From the NCBI GenBank assembly GCA_949281375.1, contig CASDLT010000026.1:124001-188000 (forward strand): a DNA stretch of 64,000 nt, given 5' to 3'. Position 1 is the first letter of the stretch; every line of letters begins with the position of its first letter. This stretch comes from an uncultured Nitrosomonas sp. (GTDB lineage Bacteria > Pseudomonadota > Gammaproteobacteria > Burkholderiales > Nitrosomonadaceae). Below, in pieces: positions 52,549 through 62,992 of the stretch. The notes below the pieces were generated by a model. That model was not told the origin of the DNA, searched no databases, and saw nothing but the letters and a program-made list of their open reading frames with translations. The translations under genes were made by a program, and so were the position numbers.

Positions 52549-53928
52549 CTAAATTGCAGGAAATACCTTTCCAGGATTTAAAATATCATTCGGGTCAAAT
52601 AAACGCTTAATCTCGCGCATCAGGTTAAGTGTAGTCTGATCAATTTCCTTCGTGATGAACGCTCGTTTCTCACTTCCAACACCGTGTTCACCTGATAACG
52701 TACCCCGTAATTGAATGACTAAGTCAAATATTTGGTTCAGGCAATGCTCAGCGCGTGTCACTTCTTCTTTATTGTTCGGATCAATCAATAAATTGACATG
52801 AATATTGCCATTGCCTGCATGACCAAAGTTAACATTATGGAGCTGATGATACGCGCATAGTCGTGACAGACCTTCTAAGAACTGAGGGAGAGTGCTCACG
52901 GGAACCACGACATCTTCATTAATCTTTTTAGGAGCGATTTCTTTTAGTAGAGGAGATAAAGCCTTGCGAGCTTTCCATAACAATGCGGTGCTTTCTACCT
53001 GACTTGCGCGGATTAGTCCATCACTCCGGCAGGCATCAAGCACAGCGGAAATTGAGTCAGGAATATCATTTTCCGATCCTTCTACTTCGACCATGAGCAT
53101 GGCGTGAGTATCGAATGGCAACATATCGGAGTATCGATTACGTATCAGCTTAAGTGAGCCATTATCGAGAAACTCCAAAGCACTAGGTAGTTGAGGTAAT
53201 GACATGATTCTAACGATAGCCTCGGTGCAACTGGGCAAATCTCGAAAATGTGCGGTAATGCCAGCTAATGCTTTGGGCATTGCAGTCAGTTTGAGCGTTG
53301 CTTCTGTAATGACTGCCAAGGTGCCTTCTGAACCAATCAAAAGCCGCGTCAAATCATAACCAACCACACCTTTTGTGGTGTAACAGCCCGTGGTAATGAA
53401 ATCGCCTTTTCCGGTGACAGCTTTTAAACCTAATACGTGATCTCGTGTCGTTCCATATTTGACCGCATGCGGGCCACCAGCAGAGGTTGCAATATTGCCT
53501 CCAATCGTCGAAAACATCGCACTTGAAGGATCAGGGGGCCAGAAAAAGCCATACGGTCTGGCGGCATCTTGTATCGACTGATTCAAAACACCTGGCTCGG
53601 CGATAATGACCCGATTGGCAGCATCTACCGTAAGGATATTGATCATACGCTCCATGGATAGAGCGATGCCGCCAAATTCAGGTAAGCTTCCTCCTGCGGT
53701 TCCGGTACCTCTACCGCGCGGAATGAGCGGAACCCGAAAGTGATTGCATAGCGTAACGATCTGCTGTACTTCAGCAGTATTCACAGGAAATATTACTGCA
53801 TCAGGCGGAAATATTTTCCGGCTGTTATCGTAAGCATAGCTGTAGCAATCGACCGGATCAGTCAAAAAACGATCCGGAGGAAAAATAATTTCTAATTCGG
53901 CCAATAGCTTGTCAGAAAGTTGCGCCAT
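52549..53928 (-). CDS. FAD-binding oxidase, GlcD / D-lactate dehydrogenase-like
   Basis: 459 residues of the FAD-linked oxidase (VAO/PCMH) family. The FAD domain includes PRGRGTGTAGGSLPEFGGIALSMERM and FSTIGGNIATSAGGPHAVKYG, and the C-terminal catalytic domain ends GTLSGEHGVGSEKRAF...FDPNDILNPGKVFP. Substrate is a 2-hydroxy acid, either glycolate (GlcD) or D-lactate. glcE and glcF are not beside it, so the single-subunit D-lactate type is as likely. Removing glycolate would fit an organism with Rubisco, but that is conjecture here. Confidence 0.85.
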   Translation of the reverse strand: MAQLSDKLLAELEIIFPPDRFLTDPVDCYSYAYDNSRKIFPPDAVIFPVNTAEVQQIVTLCNHFRVPLIPRGRGTGTAGGSLPEFGGIALSMERMINILTVDAANRVIIAEPGVLNQSIQDAARPYGFFWPPDPSSAMFSTIGGNIATSAGGPHAVKYGTTRDHVLGLKAVTGKGDFITTGCYTTKGVVGYDLTRLLIGSEGTLAVITEATLKLTAMPKALAGITAHFRDLPSCTEAIVRIMSLPQLPSALEFLDNGSLKLIRNRYSDMLPFDTHAMLMVEVEGSENDIPDSISAVLDACRSDGLIRASQVESTALLWKARKALSPLLKEIAPKKINEDVVVPVSTLPQFLEGLSRLCAYHQLHNVNFGHAGNGNIHVNLLIDPNNKEEVTRAEHCLNQIFDLVIQLRGTLSGEHGVGSEKRAFITKEIDQTTLNLMREIKRLFDPNDILNPGKVFPAI

Positions 53929-53940
53929 GTATGTGCAAAA

Positions 53941-54525
53941 TTAACGATTATATTCGAATACTTTAACGACCTTTTTCACGCCGGAAGTAGAACTGGCAAT
54001 CTGAGCGGCATTCTCTCCTTCTTGATGTGACACGACCCCGAGTAAATAAACAACTTCATTTTCAGTCACAATTTTGACGTGATTGATTTGAAATTTGCGT
54101 TCAGCAAGAAAGCGCGCCTTGACTTTGGATGTGATTAAGGTATCGTTGCTTCTGGAAGCCAACGTAGTTGAAGGTCCAACACTGATTTCATTGAATATTT
54201 TCCTTACATTATCAACACCCATGATCAACCGTTCGAGATCAATTTTGATGGTTTCATTAGGAACTTCACCTGTAAGCAACACGATACGGTTATAGCTGGT
54301 GACATTGACATGTACTGAATCACCAAACTGCTGATGAATTCGTCTAGAGCTTTTTAATTCGATTCCCTCGTCTTCTATGAACATACCGCTGGTTCTTCGA
54401 TCTTCTGAAATGTATGCCCCAGTTCCAGCCGCCGTTCCAACTGCAAACATAGGTACGCAGCCAGACATAAGCAGAAACAGCAACAGCAATGGCGAGCTCA
54501 GCCAGTATTGTTTGAAAACCTTCAT
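53941..54525 (-). CDS. dolP: BON-domain outer-membrane lipoprotein, DolP-like
   Basis: 194 residues. The signal peptide ends in lipobox LMSGC (Cys near residue 23). Two tandem BON domains follow (about 55-120 and 130-194: VTSYNRIVLLTGEVPNE, VVYLLGVVSHQEGE). This is the architecture of DolP/YraP, which binds anionic phospholipid at the outer membrane. The ATG at 54525 is chosen because it directly begins the signal peptide and follows TTTGGAGTGAAG. It stops 12 bases before the FAD oxidase start. Confidence 0.85.
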   Translation of the reverse strand: MKVFKQYWLSSPLLLLFLLMSGCVPMFAVGTAAGTGAYISEDRRTSGMFIEDEGIELKSSRRIHQQFGDSVHVNVTSYNRIVLLTGEVPNETIKIDLERLIMGVDNVRKIFNEISVGPSTTLASRSNDTLITSKVKARFLAERKFQINHVKIVTENEVVYLLGVVSHQEGENAAQIASSTSGVKKVVKVFEYNR

Positions 54526-54635
54526 TTTCTTCACTCCAAAGAATTCAAATTTTGATGCCCGATAATACAGTAAAATAACAGCATAACGTATATTCGATCG
54601 TTTAAAATCCTGTTCAAGCGAATGACATATTAGCC

Positions 54636-55142
54636 ATGATGGATACTCAAAAAGAGCAACCGATAGATAATCAATCCAATCACGTTTCCAATAATAATGC
54701 CCCAACTGCTGTACTGGGGGTGCTGATCGGCGAAGACCGTTATCTTATTCCCATGACGGAGGTGAGTGAAGTTATTCCGATCCCCAAACTGGCGCGAGTT
54801 CCATTGACACAGTCGTGGTTTATCGGATTAGCGAACGTTCGAGGGAATTTGTATGGAATTACGGACCTGTCAGTATACCTCTGCGGCAATTCAGCTCCCT
54901 TCACATTGAAATCCCGAATCCTGCTGGCATCATTAAACAATAAAATTTTTGGCGGCTTTGTTGTGAATAATATGCTGGGAATCCGTAATCTGTCTGATTT
55001 TAATTCTGTTAAAGCGCCAAAGAAAAAACATTCTATAGGAATCACCGATCACTATGAAGACTCTGAAGGGCGAGTGTGGCAGCAGTTAAGCTTGCTGGAT
55101 CTCCTCCGAGATGAAAAATTCTTGCAGATTGCTTTAAAATAA
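54636..55142 (+). CDS. CheW-like protein, probable pilus chemotaxis PilI
   Basis: 168 residues with a CheW domain (about 25-165): GEDRYLIPMTEVSEVIPIPKLARVPLTQSWFIGLANVRGNLYGITDLSVYL is the typical first half. CheW proteins couple a histidine kinase to a receptor; PilI does so for the Pil-Chp twitching system, and the retraction motors pilT/pilU at 27833 make that plausible. No CheA, receptor or other Pil-Chp gene is adjacent, so its assignment to pilus or flagellar signalling is open. Start at ATG 54636 or 54639. Confidence 0.75.
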   Translation: MMDTQKEQPIDNQSNHVSNNNAPTAVLGVLIGEDRYLIPMTEVSEVIPIPKLARVPLTQSWFIGLANVRGNLYGITDLSVYLCGNSAPFTLKSRILLASLNNKIFGGFVVNNMLGIRNLSDFNSVKAPKKKHSIGITDHYEDSEGRVWQQLSLLDLLRDEKFLQIALK

Positions 55143-55180
55143 GGCAAATCAAGAAACACCTCATATATAACTTTCGATAG

Positions 55181-56080
<900 letters not shown>

Positions 56081-56092
56081 TGGGTAGGAGGT

Positions 56093-56839
56093 TTACCAGC
56101 GTTTTCCCAATGAGGTCAGTATGCCGCGCAATATCTGCACTTCTTCTTTTTCCAGTCGCGCGCGGGCAAACATCCTACGGATACGCGACATCAATCGCTT
56201 GGGCTTTTGCGGATCGAGAAAGTCGCTGGTGATCATCAATATTTCCAAGTGCTGGTACAGGGCCTCCAGTTCATTGAAACTAGCGGGCTGGTAAACGCTG
56301 CTCTGGACAGGTGAAGCTCGAGGGGCCGCTTGTGTTTGTTCAATCGATTCCATGCGCAATTCATAGGTCATGACCTGCACCGCGCTGGCCAGATTTAGCG
56401 AAGGATACTCTGGGTTGGTGGGAATGTGGATGACGATCTGACACCTGTTGACTTCTTCACTTGTCAGTCCCGAGCTTTCACGACCAAACAGTAACGCTAC
56501 AGGTTGGCGTTGTGCGTGACGGATCAGTTCCCGTGCGCCTTGTCGCGCATCCAGTACGTCATGCGATAATCCCCGTGGTCGTGCTGTCACCGCAGCAGCT
56601 AGCACGGTCTGATCGAATGCCTGATCGATATCTGTACAAACTGTGGTTCGTTCCAAAACATCGGTGGCATGCGCAGCGCGTGCCTCTGCCTCTGCATCGG
56701 GAAATAACTTTGGATTGATCAAAAACAGCGAACGCAGCCCCATCGTTTTCATCGCTCGTGCTGCTGCACCGATATTGCCAGGATGACTGGTGTGGCTAAG
56801 CACGATGCGAATATGATCGAGAGGAAAATCGAGGTTCAT
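56093..56839 (-). CDS. trmJ: tRNA (cytidine/uridine-32-2'-O)-methyltransferase TrmJ
   Basis: SPOUT methyltransferase, 248 residues. IRIVLSHTSHPGNIGAAARAMKTMG is motif 1, LLFGRESSGLTSEE motif 2, and IPTNPEYPSLNLASAVQVMTYEL motif 3, the knotted SAM site. The C-terminal helical region (about 170-248) matches TrmJ over TrmH. Convergent with argB, with 12 bases between the stops. Confidence 0.93.
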   Translation of the reverse strand: MNLDFPLDHIRIVLSHTSHPGNIGAAARAMKTMGLRSLFLINPKLFPDAEAEARAAHATDVLERTTVCTDIDQAFDQTVLAAAVTARPRGLSHDVLDARQGARELIRHAQRQPVALLFGRESSGLTSEEVNRCQIVIHIPTNPEYPSLNLASAVQVMTYELRMESIEQTQAAPRASPVQSSVYQPASFNELEALYQHLEILMITSDFLDPQKPKRLMSRIRRMFARARLEKEEVQILRGILTSLGKRW

Positions 56840-56985
56840 AATGAGAATATACGTGTGGTAATCAAAACGTAAATGATTCTAACAGAGTAAAATCCGGCAC
56901 ACCTAAAGAAGCTAAGTACTTCATTGAGACTATAATGTGGCTGTCGCTGAAAACCAATTATATGATTATGTTTTAGGAGTTCGTT

Positions 56986-57551
56986 ATGGCTGTGTCTTCT
57001 GCAGCAAAATTGCTACGATCCATTTATCAATTAAAAATTACATTAAGTCACATCCGCCCGCCAATATGGCGTCGGTTTTTGATCGTTAGCACTGACAGTC
57101 TGGCGGATCTGCATCTTGTGGTACAGATCGTGATGGGTTGGACAGCTTCGCATCTGCATGAATTTGTCAAGGGCAGAGAGCGATATGGCGTGCCGGAAGA
57201 AGACTCTCCGTCGGATATGCACGATGAGTCTGAATTCCGCATCGATCAGGTGCTGAAGCAGGAAAAGGAAAATTGCGATATACCTACGATTTTGGTGATG
57301 GTTGGGATCATGACCTGATTTTGGAAAAAATTATCCCATTTGAAACAAAAATTAAACTGCCGGCTTGTCTTAAAGGCAGCCGCGCCTGCCCGCCGTAAGA
57401 TGTTGGCGGTCCGCCGGGATACCACATGTTTCTCGACGCCATCGCCGATTCCAATCACCCTGAACACCAGGATATGCTTGATTGGCATGGAGAATCTTTC
57501 GATCTAAAATACTTTGACTCGACGGAAGTGAACGACTTGTTACAGAGCTGA
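56986..57551 (+). pseudogene. degenerate pRiA4b ORF-3 family gene
   Basis: Residues 1-95 read as an intact pRiA4b ORF-3 domain (YQLKITLSHIRPPIWRRFLIV, MGWTASHLHEF). Then a one-base deletion in the A-run at 57269-57272 shifts the frame. Restoring one A gives YTYDFGDGWDHDLILEKI...LPACLKGSRACPP-stop-DVGGPPGYHMFLDAIAD... to TGA 57551, the remainder of the family domain. The stop at 57396 (TAA) replaces what is GAA in relatives (CPPEDVGG). Two independent lesions make it a pseudogene. The family is frequent on plasmids and mobile islands; its function is unknown. Confidence 0.85.
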
Positions 57552-57593
57552 TGCGTGATACCTTCATCTGACTGCCCTTGAATCGATGTTTCA

Positions 57594-57953
57594 ATGACTA
57601 AGAATTCTGGGATGTCGACCAACGACAACAAAACGAACGACCATAGCGCAGATGCCGAGTCGCGGCAGGACATACTGCTCGACAGTGAATTCGGATTTGA
57701 TCCACGACAAATGCAAAAATGCCTAAAAAATCACCGGCGGCAAAACCTGCGCCTGGAGGCGCAAGCCACGGTCAATTGGCTGCCGAAGTGGTCAGTTACT
57801 GTTATGGCGAATGCACCAACAATACACATATCGATCGACACTGCATTCGATAGCCTGCGAGCGACGCTTGAGCATGCATTTCTGAGTGAAATGATTGCTT
57901 TAAGACCAACGACTACTTTGAATGAATTCTTACTGACCGAACATTTTCAGTAA
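57594..57953 (+). CDS. hypothetical protein (119 aa)
   Basis: No family recognised. The N-terminal third is polar and probably disordered (NDNKTNDHSADAESRQD); a basic stretch (QKCLKNHRRQNLRLE) and an amphipathic C-terminal helix region (FDSLRATLEHAFLSEMIALRP) follow. ATG at 57594 or 57612; the ribosome-binding site is poor for both. Its position right after a decaying pRiA4b gene, and 13 bases before a convergent regulator, suggests it may be a remnant of the same accessory insert. It may not be expressed. Confidence 0.4.
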   Translation: MTKNSGMSTNDNKTNDHSADAESRQDILLDSEFGFDPRQMQKCLKNHRRQNLRLEAQATVNWLPKWSVTVMANAPTIHISIDTAFDSLRATLEHAFLSEMIALRPTTTLNEFLLTEHFQ

Positions 57954-57966
57954 ACATGGCGAGTGA

Positions 57967-58665
57967 CTATGTTAATGCAAGATGCTTGGCTTGTTGCAAT
58001 CGATAACCATAGCCATAAATCGTTGTGATATCCCAGTCATTCTGAGAGGATAAATTGAGTTTATTACGGATGCGACTGATATGCGTGTCAACCGTGCGGG
58101 TATCGATTTCCGCAGCTAACCCCCAGATTTTTTCCAGCAAATGAACCCGTGACAGGAGCTTGTTTGGATTCTGGAAGAGATAACAGGCGAGCAAAAATTC
58201 TTTTTGCGTAAGATCGGCGCGTTTTCCGGCCACGATGATTTCTTGATTTTCTTGATTAATTTCGTAAGTACCGAACTGAAGGTGGAAGGGAGTTTGTTTT
58301 CCCCGATTGCGCCGCGCCAAGGATTCAATTCGGGCGAGTAACTCAAAATATCGGGGTGACTTTACGAAATAATCATCAGCTCCCAGATGTAGTGCGCTGA
58401 CTACATCGGTTTCGTTATTGCGCGATGTGACACATATGATCGGGATAGTCGAATGCAGTGTTTTACGAACCCAGTTGAGCACTTCCTCGGCGGTGCCATC
58501 AGGTAACATCCAATCGATGATGAGAAGGTCAAATTTATCATCTTTAAGTGCTTCCATAAACGAGGAAATTGTTCCGAAAAATTCATATTGGTGTCGGGTT
58601 GGAGAAAAGAGAAGTTCATAGATTGATATCTGAGTGACTTCATCTTCGAGTATTCCTAAACGCAT
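57967..58665 (-). CDS. OmpR-family response regulator (orphan)
   Basis: 232 residues. Receiver domain: acidic E7/D8, phospho-acceptor D51 (LLIIDWMLPDG), T80 and K102. DNA-binding winged helix (about 135-228): LTQKEFLLACYLFQNPNKLLSRVHLLEKIWG and RTVDTHISRIRNKLNL...IYGYGYRL. All phosphorylation residues are intact, so it should be a working transcription regulator. No sensor kinase gene is adjacent, and the signal and targets cannot be inferred. It lies between the degenerate locus and mnmE. Confidence 0.88.
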   Translation of the reverse strand: MRLGILEDEVTQISIYELLFSPTRHQYEFFGTISSFMEALKDDKFDLLIIDWMLPDGTAEEVLNWVRKTLHSTIPIICVTSRNNETDVVSALHLGADDYFVKSPRYFELLARIESLARRNRGKQTPFHLQFGTYEINQENQEIIVAGKRADLTQKEFLLACYLFQNPNKLLSRVHLLEKIWGLAAEIDTRTVDTHISRIRNKLNLSSQNDWDITTIYGYGYRLQQAKHLALT

Positions 58666-58736
58666 AGATCGCCAAGTTTAAATGTCAGAGTTGGGTAAGT
58701 CAGCGGCATTTTGTTGATGAGGCTTTAGACAAAATC

Positions 58737-60092
58737 CTATTTCCCGATACAAAACTGGGAAAAAATTTCTCCGAGTAGGTCGTCAGCAGTAAATTCGCCC
58801 GTGATTGAGGATAACGCATTTTGTGCGAGCCTCAGTTCCTCAGCCAGTAATTCCAGAGAAAGGCTGTTTTCAGTGAGGTTTAGTGCTGTGTCAATATGTG
58901 TTTTAGCTAGGATCAGCGCTGTCAGATGGCGTTGTCGGGCTGTGAAGACGCCTTCCCCGGCGTGGTGAAATTGCCAATCTGCAGTTTTTAGTATGGTTTG
59001 GCGAAGCAGTTCGACGCCGTCTCCGGTTTTAGCGGAAATATAAAGGCATGTGCGATTTTTATCTTGGGCAATCCTGGGAGACTCATTGGATAGGTCGATT
59101 TTATTATAGGCAACGATATGCGGTTTTTCAGCGATTATGTGACAAATGGCCGCATTGTTCTGATCAGGAAGGGGATGGCCGGTGTCGATCAATTCGATGA
59201 TCATATGCGCGTCTTTCATGACTGCATGGGTGCGCTCAATGCCTTTTCGCTCGACAATGTCAGTCGTTTCTCTAAGCCCCGCCGTATCGATGACATGCAC
59301 CGGCACACCTTCAATGGTAATGGTGCGTTGAATGGTGTCGCGGGTAGTACCGGGAATATCGGTAACGATGGCAACTTCATCCTCGACCAGTTGATTCAGT
59401 AGCGTCGATTTTCCTACATTCGGCGCACCGACCAGCGCAATCTTGATACCTTCTTGCAATAAATTTCCTTGCCGGGCTGAGCTGAAAATTTGTTCAAGCT
59501 GTGTATTGATGTCATTAAGGCTAGCGCGGAGGTGAAGCAGTTGCATGTTATCAATATCTTCTTCGGGAAAATCCAGAGTGGCTTCGATCAATATGCGCAG
59601 CGTGATCAGAGAATTGACGACTTCATCAATCTTTAATGAGAATCTGCCTTGCAGAGAATTGACGGCACAACGAGCAGCTTCGCTAGTGCTGGCTTCAATG
59701 ATGTCGGCTACGCTTTCGGCTTGCACCAAATCCATTTTATTATTGAGATAGGCGCGCAATGTAAATTCACCGGGCTGCGCCAAACGAGCACCAGCTGCAA
59801 GGCATTGCGTCAGCAGTAAGTTCATGACTGCAGGCCCGCCATGACCCTGCAATTCAAGCACATCTTCGCCGGTATACGAATGCGGAGCCGGATAATACAC
59901 AGCGATTCCCTGATCGATCGCTTGCTTTTCATTATCCTGAAATTGACTTAGCTGGGCGTAGCGTGGTTTGGGGAGATTGCCGATGATTTTCTTGGCAAGT
60001 TCTGTCAGATTTTTGCCGGAAATACGAATGATGCCTATGCCGCCGCGACCTGGTGGTGTGGCAATGGCTGCAATGATATCAGCGCTCACCAT
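58737..60092 (-). CDS. mnmE: tRNA modification GTPase MnmE
   Basis: With MnmG it installs carboxymethylaminomethyl groups at wobble U34. 451 residues from ATG 60092 (MVSADIIAAIATPPGRGGIGIIRISG); a GTG at 60116 would add eight residues. N-terminal tetrahydrofolate domain, helical domain, G domain with P-loop GAPNVGKST and DTAGLRET, and the C-terminal catalytic CIGK, all intact. Last gene of rpmH-rnpA-yidD-yidC-mnmE. Confidence 0.96.
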   Translation of the reverse strand: MVSADIIAAIATPPGRGGIGIIRISGKNLTELAKKIIGNLPKPRYAQLSQFQDNEKQAIDQGIAVYYPAPHSYTGEDVLELQGHGGPAVMNLLLTQCLAAGARLAQPGEFTLRAYLNNKMDLVQAESVADIIEASTSEAARCAVNSLQGRFSLKIDEVVNSLITLRILIEATLDFPEEDIDNMQLLHLRASLNDINTQLEQIFSSARQGNLLQEGIKIALVGAPNVGKSTLLNQLVEDEVAIVTDIPGTTRDTIQRTITIEGVPVHVIDTAGLRETTDIVERKGIERTHAVMKDAHMIIELIDTGHPLPDQNNAAICHIIAEKPHIVAYNKIDLSNESPRIAQDKNRTCLYISAKTGDGVELLRQTILKTADWQFHHAGEGVFTARQRHLTALILAKTHIDTALNLTENSLSLELLAEELRLAQNALSSITGEFTADDLLGEIFSQFCIGK

Positions 60093-60294
60093 GACTATTG
60101 AGTGTATACCATGCACTGCGGATTATTCTGAAAAAAGACGAGAATCTGCATTCGGTCATGCAAGGAATTGAAATATTGTCAAAAAACTCATTTATCATTT
60201 ATAAACTACGTTTTTTCACTTAATTCGCCTTGCCTGACCGCTTGTGATGTATCTTTCTGAACTCCCTTGAATCGTCACTATCAGAGTTTTGCGT

Positions 60295-62220
60295 TTATCT
60301 CTTTCTTGATTTTTTATGGGATACATTGCCTTTTGACTTGACCGGAATCTTGCCTTTAGTTGCGGCGTTGGTAACGCTGGGGCTCGGCTTTTGAGCGTGT
60401 TCCGCAACTGTGTTGTCGGTAGTGGCTACTTGGTCTTCGGCCAGATCGTCGGCAGAGGCAGCGAGTTGCGATTTCTCAACAGAAGCTTCTGGCTGGGTTT
60501 TTCTTTTTATTTTGTTATTTCCCTTATTTGCAGACTCTGCCGATTTATTTTCATACATCTTTGTTATTTGCCATTGCTGCAGAATGGAAAGAATATTGTT
60601 GCACAGCGAATAAAGAACAAGACCGGCAGGGAAAAAGAAAAAGAAAACGCTGAAAGCAATCGGCATAATCTGCATGACTTTTGCCTGAATCGGATCGGCT
60701 GGTGTTGGGCTTAGTTTTGATTGCAACCACATCGAAATACCCATGATGACCGGCAGCACGTAATACGGATCAGGTACAGACATATCCGTGATCCAAAGGG
60801 CTAATGGCGCATAGCGCAGTTCAACGGCAGCCATCAGCGTCCAGAATAACGCGATGAATACTGGAATCTGAACCAGAATCGGCAGGCATCCTCCCATCGG
60901 ATTGATTTTTTCTTCCTTGTAAAACTCCATCATGGCCTGATGCATGCGCTGCCGGTCGCTGGCGTATTGTTCGCGTATCCGTTGCAGTTTAGGTGTTGCT
61001 ACCCGTAGCTTCGCCATTGAGCGATACCCCGCTGCCGACAAAGGGAAAAATAGCAGCTTGACCGTCAACGTCAATAGAATAATGGCTGCACCCCAGTTAC
61101 CTACCCATGAGTAATAAAACGATAGAAGCCAGAAAAGTGGCTTGGCCAATACTGTTAGCCACCCATAGTCAACCGTGAGTTCCAAGCCAGGAGCCAGTTC
61201 GGCTAGTTTGTTCTGTTCTTGAGGACCGGCATAGAAGGGCATGGTGATATGTTTGGTTTGGCCGGCTTCAACGGCTCCGACAGGTGCTATCACGCCCGCG
61301 GTGTATTGGTTCGGTGCAAGGCGCTTTACAAAATATTCCCGAGGTGTATTTTGCGGTGGAAGCCATGCCGTTAGAAAATAATGCTCCAGCATGGCTATCC
61401 AGCCATTGTCGGCATTAGTCGGGTATTCTGCTTTATTCTTGTCAAGATCCGAAAATTTTATTTTCAAAAATTTTTCTGCTTCGGTGTACATCGCGGGACC
61501 CGTATACGAATGAACCATTGAGCTAGCGCCTGTGGGGTCATTGGCATCTCTCAGCATCTGAAAATAAGAGAAAGGAATGATGGTGGTTTCACTATGATTT
61601 ATGATTTCAAATTCCACATCAATGACATAGCTTCCACGATGAAAGGTGAAAATTTTAGCAACCTGTATACCATCGGCCTCGGGTGCAAGAAGGCGCACCA
61701 CTACTTTGTCTTGTCCGGGTTCCAATTCATAATTAAACTGATCAGAATCTAACGTATATTTTGTTTTATGACTGGGCAATCCTTCGCCAATGAGCCCAGA
61801 TTGCGCAACCTGAAAGCGTGCGGTTTTATCCAGCAGCAATTCATATGGCTTGCTTTCATCCTCGCGGGATGGATGCTCAATTATTCCGAGTTGCCGGATA
61901 TCGCCACCGGCCGTATCGATTTCCGCAACGACCATGTCCGTTTTGACGGTGATCTTTTCACCATTGACAAATAAATTCGGCGTGATTGATGGAGTGGCGC
62001 CTTCAATCCCAGCAGCAATTCCGTTCGACTCTGCAATCGATGAGGTGAGACCATCTCCCGGTACTGGAAGCGGATCATGTCGTTGATTGGATGAATTGGA
62101 GGTGTCCGCCCCCGTCATAACTTTAGAAGCCGGTGGATTGAGTTCTTGTTGCCATGCTTCCCATAAAAACAGAAGTGACGTGGAAAAAATGATGATGAGT
62201 ACGAGTTTTTTTGTTTCCAT
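60295..62220 (-). CDS. yidC: membrane protein insertase YidC with long C-terminal tail
   Basis: 641 residues. N-terminal helix (LVLIIIFSTSLLFLWEAW), a large periplasmic beta-sandwich (about 65-350), and five-helix insertase core (GWLTVLAKPLFWLLSFYYSWVGNWGAAIILLTLTVKLLFFPL..., NPMGGCLPILVQIPVFIALFW). The core ends near residue 557; about 85 further residues are hydrophilic with basic patches (KIKRK; SHKKSRKR at the end). E. coli YidC has only a short tail. Basic tails in other lineages bind ribosomes, so co-translational docking is a reasonable inference. Confidence 0.96.
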   Translation of the reverse strand: METKKLVLIIIFSTSLLFLWEAWQQELNPPASKVMTGADTSNSSNQRHDPLPVPGDGLTSSIAESNGIAAGIEGATPSITPNLFVNGEKITVKTDMVVAEIDTAGGDIRQLGIIEHPSREDESKPYELLLDKTARFQVAQSGLIGEGLPSHKTKYTLDSDQFNYELEPGQDKVVVRLLAPEADGIQVAKIFTFHRGSYVIDVEFEIINHSETTIIPFSYFQMLRDANDPTGASSMVHSYTGPAMYTEAEKFLKIKFSDLDKNKAEYPTNADNGWIAMLEHYFLTAWLPPQNTPREYFVKRLAPNQYTAGVIAPVGAVEAGQTKHITMPFYAGPQEQNKLAELAPGLELTVDYGWLTVLAKPLFWLLSFYYSWVGNWGAAIILLTLTVKLLFFPLSAAGYRSMAKLRVATPKLQRIREQYASDRQRMHQAMMEFYKEEKINPMGGCLPILVQIPVFIALFWTLMAAVELRYAPLALWITDMSVPDPYYVLPVIMGISMWLQSKLSPTPADPIQAKVMQIMPIAFSVFFFFFPAGLVLYSLCNNILSILQQWQITKMYENKSAESANKGNNKIKRKTQPEASVEKSQLAASADDLAEDQVATTDNTVAEHAQKPSPSVTNAATKGKIPVKSKGNVSHKKSRKR

Positions 62221-62417
62221 TGTTTATCTGATCAGGTTGGGTTTCTTGATATCGTTGCGCTACTGAGAAAATCAATAACAATAGAGTTAAAGTATAAATA
62301 TTGCCAATTTCTCATGTCGAGGCAGGGGATTGATGTGTAATTACTTTATTCTAATAGGTATTTGTTGGGTCTATTGCTTGAGAAGACTATGTATCTATTT
62401 GCTTTGAGCCTTGAATA

Positions 62418-62627
62418 TTAAGGAACCGGTTCATAGCCACCTTTAGCCCAGGGATTACATCGCAGTAGGCGCCATACGGTCAGTATCGTCCCTTTTAGAA
62501 AACCATGTTTTTCGTATGCTTCGAGGGCATATTGTGAACAGGTAGGACTGAATCGGCAAGAAGGCGCCATTAAAGGGCTGATGCAATATTGATAACAGCT
62601 TATCAAGAAAATCAGTAGTCTTGACAT
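62418..62627 (-). CDS. yidD: membrane protein insertion efficiency factor YidD
   Basis: 69 residues with the invariant [31 protein letters not shown] and [14 protein letters not shown], covering the whole family profile including its three or four cysteines. It overlaps the end of rnpA by 16 bases, the standard order. It is thought to assist YidC-dependent insertion at the membrane surface. 197 non-coding bases separate it from yidC. Confidence 0.95.
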   Translation of the reverse strand: MSRLLIFLISCYQYCISPLMAPSCRFSPTCSQYALEAYEKHGFLKGTILTVWRLLRCNPWAKGGYEPVP

Positions 62628-62968
62628 TGCTGTAATTCGATTATCAATGATTGAGCCTCACTAACTAGCCGTATTGATTCATCTTTCCGAATCGATCGTT
62701 TTAACCGTATTACCCAATCCATATTATCGCCATATTCGCTACGCCAATTTTTACGAAATGTTTCCCGAACTATACGCTTAATCCAATTGCGTTTAACTGC
62801 ATGACGCTCAATCTTTTTGGGAACAATCATGCCTAGTCGTGCATAGGTCAATCCATTGGGTTTTGCATACACCTGGAGCAAGTCGCCACTTACTTGATTT
62901 TTCAGGCTGATCACCGCAGTGAATTCTACTGCGTTATGTAACCGGCAATTTCTGGGTAGCGAATGAAT
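62612..62968 (-). CDS. rnpA: ribonuclease P protein component (non-canonical start)
   Basis: Protein cofactor of RNase P for 5' tRNA processing. 118 residues if started at ATT 62968 ([24 protein letters not shown]), which aligns with the E. coli start region PRELRLLTPSQFTFVF. The first standard start in frame, GTG 62914, would cut off the conserved RL...F helix. The RNA-binding motif [14 protein letters not shown] is intact. Upstream of ATT no ATG, GTG or TTG occurs before the rpmH stop in this frame. One extra A in the run at 62968-62971 would connect it to TTG 62976 (MLKIHSLPR). No Shine-Dalgarno was seen for the ATT. Confidence 0.88.
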   Translation of the reverse strand: MHSLPRNCRLHNAVEFTAVISLKNQVSGDLLQVYAKPNGLTYARLGMIVPKKIERHAVKRNWIKRIVRETFRKNWRSEYGDNMDWVIRLKRSIRKDESIRLVSEAQSLIIELQQCQDY

Positions 62969-62992
62969 TTTAACAAACTTAAAAATTATAAA

